A stretch of DNA of 51,358 bases from Streptosporangiaceae bacterium (GTDB lineage: Bacteria > Actinomycetota > Actinomycetes > Streptosporangiales > Streptosporangiaceae), in NCBI GenBank assembly GCA_019245115.1, contig JAFARZ010000135.1, positions 1 through 51,358 on the forward strand. The letters run 5' to 3'. Under the pieces are notes generated by a model. That model was not told the DNA's origin and did no database searches. It saw nothing but the letters and a program-made list of their open reading frames with translations. How positions within the stretch are numbered: the first letter of the stretch is position 1; each line of letters begins with the position of its first letter. Below, in pieces: positions 48,409 through 51,358 of the stretch. Made by a program: the position numbers and the translations under genes.

Positions 48409-48924
48409 TCAGCCGGCGGCGGCTAGGCGGTAGCGGGTCTGGGTGTACGGGTTCTTGCCGAAGGCGAGAACCTTGGCCGGGGTGATGCTGAAGACCAGGC
48501 CCTGGCGGCCGGCGGGATCGCGGAACCCCTCGCCGGTGACCTGGAAGTCCCAGTCGAGCTTGGACTTCCACAGTGCCGCCAGCCGGTACAGCTGCGCGTT
48601 GCCGGTCACCCGGGCGGCGGTTCCCTCGATGACCACATCGAGCCCCGAGCGGAACTGGTTGGCGCCCACCGCGAGAACGCAGCGTGCATCGGCCTGCAGG
48701 TTCTTGGTCTTCTGCTCATGCGATCCGGCGCAGAAGTACATCCTCCCATCGGCCCACACCGCCGGAAGCGGCGTGACGTGCGGCCGCCCGTCACGACGGA
48801 CTGTCGACAGCCAGGCCATCTCGGCAGCCGACAGCACCTGGGCCACCTGGGCCCACGGCGGGGCGGTGGCCCCCGGTTCGCTGAATCCCTCGTTCAGCTC
48901 CGCGACTGGTGCGGTCTCAGGCAT
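48409..48924 (-). CDS. Pyridoxamine 5'-phosphate oxidase-fold (PPOX/FDOR-like) protein
   Basis: The 171-residue protein has the split-barrel flavin-binding fold: 'VLSAAEMAWLSTVRRDGRPHVTPLPAVWADGRMYFCAGSHEQKTKNLQADARCVLAVGANQFRSGLDVVIEGTAARVTGN', then 'LDWDFQVTGEGFRDPAGRQGLVFSITPAKVLAFGKNPYTQTRYRL'. Actinobacterial members often bind F420, FMN or haem. The ATG at 48924 after GGGAG is chosen over 48951. It stands alone. The cofactor and substrate cannot be assigned. Confidence 0.87.
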   Translation of the reverse strand: MPETAPVAELNEGFSEPGATAPPWAQVAQVLSAAEMAWLSTVRRDGRPHVTPLPAVWADGRMYFCAGSHEQKTKNLQADARCVLAVGANQFRSGLDVVIEGTAARVTGNAQLYRLAALWKSKLDWDFQVTGEGFRDPAGRQGLVFSITPAKVLAFGKNPYTQTRYRLAAAG

Positions 48925-49715
48925 CGAAGGCTCCCTGTCTTGGTCTTGCACGCTTGCGCGGTCAGTTGCCGCTTACACGGCACCGCCCGCGGGCCGGCCG
49001 GGATTGGCTGCTAGTACGACGAACCAGGATTGCCGGAATGGACCCGTCTCAGGCGCACCGCGCGGCGGTGGGCGCTCCGCCGCCGGCAGCTTTCGCGGCG
49101 AGCCGGGCCGCACTCAGCAAGCCGATATGGCCGATACGGCTCGAAGATGAGCGGATGGCGGAGATCTGGACGAATCACCAGACTGTGCTCCCCGGAGGGG
49201 ACAGGCGCGAAGTCGCAACGCTGATTGCACACCGCGCGGATTGCGGCAGATGAGTGCGTCCGGCCAGAATCTGAGGCGAGGGCAGTTGGCCGCCGCAACG
49301 ACGTAGTCCGGTTAGTGGTCGCTAGACACGCGCGGTGCGGCGAACCTTGTTCGGTACTGACACGGACGAGACGAAAATGCTGCCTTGTGAAGGGGCCCGG
49401 GCGGTGCGGGTTGCCGCCTTCGTGTGCCGCTACCTTGCTGAAGACTGTCTGGGTGAGCGGTCCAGGGTGCCAGCCGCCGGCCGGGATCAATAAGCCGAAG
49501 TGACTATCTGCTCTTCCCGGATACCGGCCTCCCTTAGGGACGGGGATAGTCTGCCTGTCGTGGTCATGCCAGGTCCTCCCTCCGCTGACGATGAGCGTGT
49601 ACCGTTCAAGCGCGTGATTTTCATCGGACACCAGGGCTTCTCGGCGCATTGCGGCGCAATCGCCCGAAGACCGCCCGGCGCCCGTTGGCAGTGACAGTGA
49701 CAAGCCTGCCAGGAA
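48925..49715. other. Intergenic stretch, no firm gene
   Basis: A minus-strand open frame (49011-49703) and a plus-strand frame (49037-49253) are both open, but neither shows a recognised family or a good ribosome binding site. Their composition (Arg/His/Pro-rich) looks like GC-rich chance frames. The last 40 bases hold the likely promoter of the MFS gene. Confidence 0.4.
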
Positions 49716-51020
49716 ATGCGCCGGCCAGCCAGGATGCTGCCCGGATGCACGGATACCGTGGCTGAGACATTCCGCCTTCGTCCGGTGGCTGTCGCCGCAT
49801 TCGGCCCGGCAGCTCTGTTCGGTGTCGCGGAGGGGGCGATGCTGCCGGTCATCGCGCTGAGTTCGATCGATCGCGGTGCCAGTACCGCGATCGCGGCGCT
49901 CATTAACGCGCTGCTTGGCGTTGGCTCGCTGGTGACCAATATTCCCTCGGGAATCCTCGCCACCCGCATCGGCGAACGGAAGTCGATGCTGGTGGCTGCT
50001 GCGGTGGCGGGTACCGGCTTGATCCTGTGCCTGGTCAACCTCGGCCGAGGCGGCCTATCGCTGGTGGTGTTCGGATCCGGGGTGCTGCTGCTTGGTGCAG
50101 CTAGCTCGGTCTACACCCTGGCCCGGCAGTCCTACCTGACTGAGATCGTGCCGCGGGAGATGCGGGCCAGGGCACTGTCGACCCTGGGCGGCACGCTCCG
50201 CATCGGGATGTTCGCCGGGCCCTTCCTCGGTGCCGGCGCGGAAGAGCTGTGGGGCCTGCCGGGGGCCTACTACGTCAGCCTGGCCGCGATGACCGGCGCC
50301 GCCGTCATCGTCTGCCGGGTGCCTGACCTGGATAAGAGCGACGAGCACAAGGCAGCCGCCGCCGAGGTGACATCGTGGGGCATCCTCAAGCAATACTGGC
50401 GGACCTTCGCCACCCTCGGGACCGGCGTTGTCTTGCTTCAGGCGATCAGGCAGACCCGGCAGGTCGTTATTCCGCTATGGGCGGCGCACATCGGGCTGTC
50501 GCCCACCGCCAGCTCGGTCATCTACGGTATTGCCGGGCTCATCGATCTGATGACCTTCTACCCTGCGGGCAAGGTCATGGACCTGTACGGCCGCCGCTTG
50601 GTCGCCGTGCCCTGCGCGGCCGTTCTCGGCATCTCCTTCGTTGTCATGCCCTTCACCCATGCCGCTGGCACCCTCACTCTCACCGCAATGATCATGGGCA
50701 TCGGCAACGGCATCGGCTCGGGCATCGTCATGACGCTCGCGGCCGACACCTCTCCGGAGATCGGCCGCCCGAAGTTCCTCGGCCTATGGCGCGAGCTATC
50801 CGACGCCGGCCAGGGCATCGGCCCGCTCATCCTGTCCGGGATGACCGTCGTCGCCGGGCTGACCGCCGGCATCACCGTCAGCGGCATGGCCGGCTTCGCC
50901 TCAGCCGCAGCCATGTGGAGTTTCATCCCCCGGCGGCCCCGGTTGACAAGCAGGCAGCATCAAAGACAGCTGCCGGCACCGGCAGAGCCATCGATAAGCA
51001 GGCACCGCCAAACACCGTAG
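49716..51020 (+). CDS. MFS transporter
   Basis: The 434-residue protein has about twelve hydrophobic segments ('PVAVAAFGPAALFGVAEGAMLPVIALS', 'AALINALLGVGSLVTNIPSGILATRIGERKSMLVAAAVAGTGLILCLVNLG') with MFS loop motifs 'GILATRIGERKSML' and, in the second half, 'GKVMDLYGRRLVAVPCAAVLG'. The tail of about 40 residues is hydrophilic and basic. The ATG at 49716 has only a weak AGGAA directly before it; a GTG at 49758 is possible. No regulator is adjacent. Substrate unknown. Confidence 0.82.
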   Translation: MRRPARMLPGCTDTVAETFRLRPVAVAAFGPAALFGVAEGAMLPVIALSSIDRGASTAIAALINALLGVGSLVTNIPSGILATRIGERKSMLVAAAVAGTGLILCLVNLGRGGLSLVVFGSGVLLLGAASSVYTLARQSYLTEIVPREMRARALSTLGGTLRIGMFAGPFLGAGAEELWGLPGAYYVSLAAMTGAAVIVCRVPDLDKSDEHKAAAAEVTSWGILKQYWRTFATLGTGVVLLQAIRQTRQVVIPLWAAHIGLSPTASSVIYGIAGLIDLMTFYPAGKVMDLYGRRLVAVPCAAVLGISFVVMPFTHAAGTLTLTAMIMGIGNGIGSGIVMTLAADTSPEIGRPKFLGLWRELSDAGQGIGPLILSGMTVVAGLTAGITVSGMAGFASAAAMWSFIPRRPRLTSRQHQRQLPAPAEPSISRHRQTP

Positions 51021-51358
51021 ACAATCGATGAGCAAGCGCATGCGATCCCAGCAAAGTCCGGCACACACCCCGCCACGTACGCTGGCCCATTGACCGCCAA
51101 CCCGTAGCCTGCTTACCAGCAAGCCTCATCGCGGCAAAGAGGGCGTTCGTAGGTCACTGGACTAGGCAAGTCACAGCATTCACTATCACCCGGACCGCAC
51201 TATCTGCCCGGCAGGGGCGCGTCAAAGTCAGCGGTGACCGTAAGTAGTCGCAGAAAGGGTCGTGGCCCGAGTGCCGGGTGGTCCTGATCGCTGTCCGGGG
51301 CTGGCTGCTGCGGCGGGCGGGGGTTCTGCTGTGACACGGGGCGGATGTGCTTGATGGG
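51021..51358. other. Intergenic stretch at the window edge
   Basis: No open frame with supporting signals is seen in the last 338 bases. The window ends before any further gene can be recognised. Confidence 0.4.

Noticed and set aside
49011..49703. A 230-codon minus-strand frame in the 49 kb gap
   Set aside because: Arg/His/Pro-rich with no domain, signal or ribosome binding site.

Overview
The window is about 51 kb of high-GC DNA with actinobacterial gene families: an Lsr2 nucleoid protein, a DGPF/ECF42-type sigma pair, an LLM-class (F420-type) oxidoreductase, Yx(FWY)xxD-type secreted proteins, SARP-like TPR debris, and frequent GTG starts, TTG/CTG starts and leaderless starts. A filamentous (Streptosporangiales- or Streptomyces-like) actinobacterium is the best guess. 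No rRNA, tRNA, CRISPR array or replication gene was seen, and nothing fixes the species. Many gene remnants and a few lower-GC genes mark it as accessory, turning-over chromosome.

Layout. 1-5.3 kb: a transposase tail, a decayed delta-60 repeat gene, a secreted S53 (sedolisin) peptidase, a serine-hydrolase-like protein lacking the SxxK lysine, a DUF1905 protein and a MazEF-type toxin-antitoxin pair. 5.7-7.5 kb: lower-GC unknown genes encoding small membrane proteins, one frameshifted. 8.1-11.5 kb: stand-alone LigD-type 3'-phosphoesterase, an alpha/beta hydrolase, a repeat-rich gap and an LLM oxidoreductase. 12.3-14.3 kb: a DGPF protein, an ECF42-like sigma factor and a small ABM-like protein, with one near-identical promoter-like motif before the first and third genes; a bidirectional terminator closes the unit. 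14.3-21.9 kb: secreted beta-helix protein, MFS transporter, HipBA toxin-antitoxin, secreted lipoprotein-like protein, hydrolase, membrane protein, APH-like kinase. 21.9-26.0 kb: IlvD/Edd dehydratase and an ArsR-like regulator plus MFS operon with two palindromic operators. 26.7-30.4 kb: a two-gene operon of a caspase-fold protease (His83/Cys140) and an unrecognised 364-residue protein. 31-37.5 kb: fused E1 alpha/beta 2-oxoacid dehydrogenase, lipoprotein, secreted helical-barrel glycosidase-like protein with a divergent LacI regulator. 37.5-39 kb: a gene-poor region with strong palindromes. 39-43.3 kb: a class III cyclase-like protein, a Xre/GntR-type regulator, Lsr2 and an FAD monooxygenase. 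43.9-47.8 kb: a TPR-CHAT protease with a small effector-associated-like partner. 48.4-51 kb: PPOX protein and MFS transporter.

The most interesting theme is two separate caspase-like protease loci (C14-type at 27.8-30.4 kb and TPR-CHAT at 43.9-47.3 kb) in one window that also holds a cyclase-like protein, two toxin-antitoxin pairs and a xenogeneic silencer. This is the kind of repertoire described for NTP/protease-dependent conflict systems of multicellular bacteria. The caspase plus 364-residue protein operon, with its own inverted-repeat control region and strong terminator, is the best candidate for an undescribed system; its defensive role is inference. Other signals worth attention are the shared ECF42 promoter motif, three leaderless promoters with exactly 6 nt between a TANNNT box and the start codon, an inverted pair of hairpin repeats 16.5 kb apart, and a dispersed repeat found just after four stop codons.
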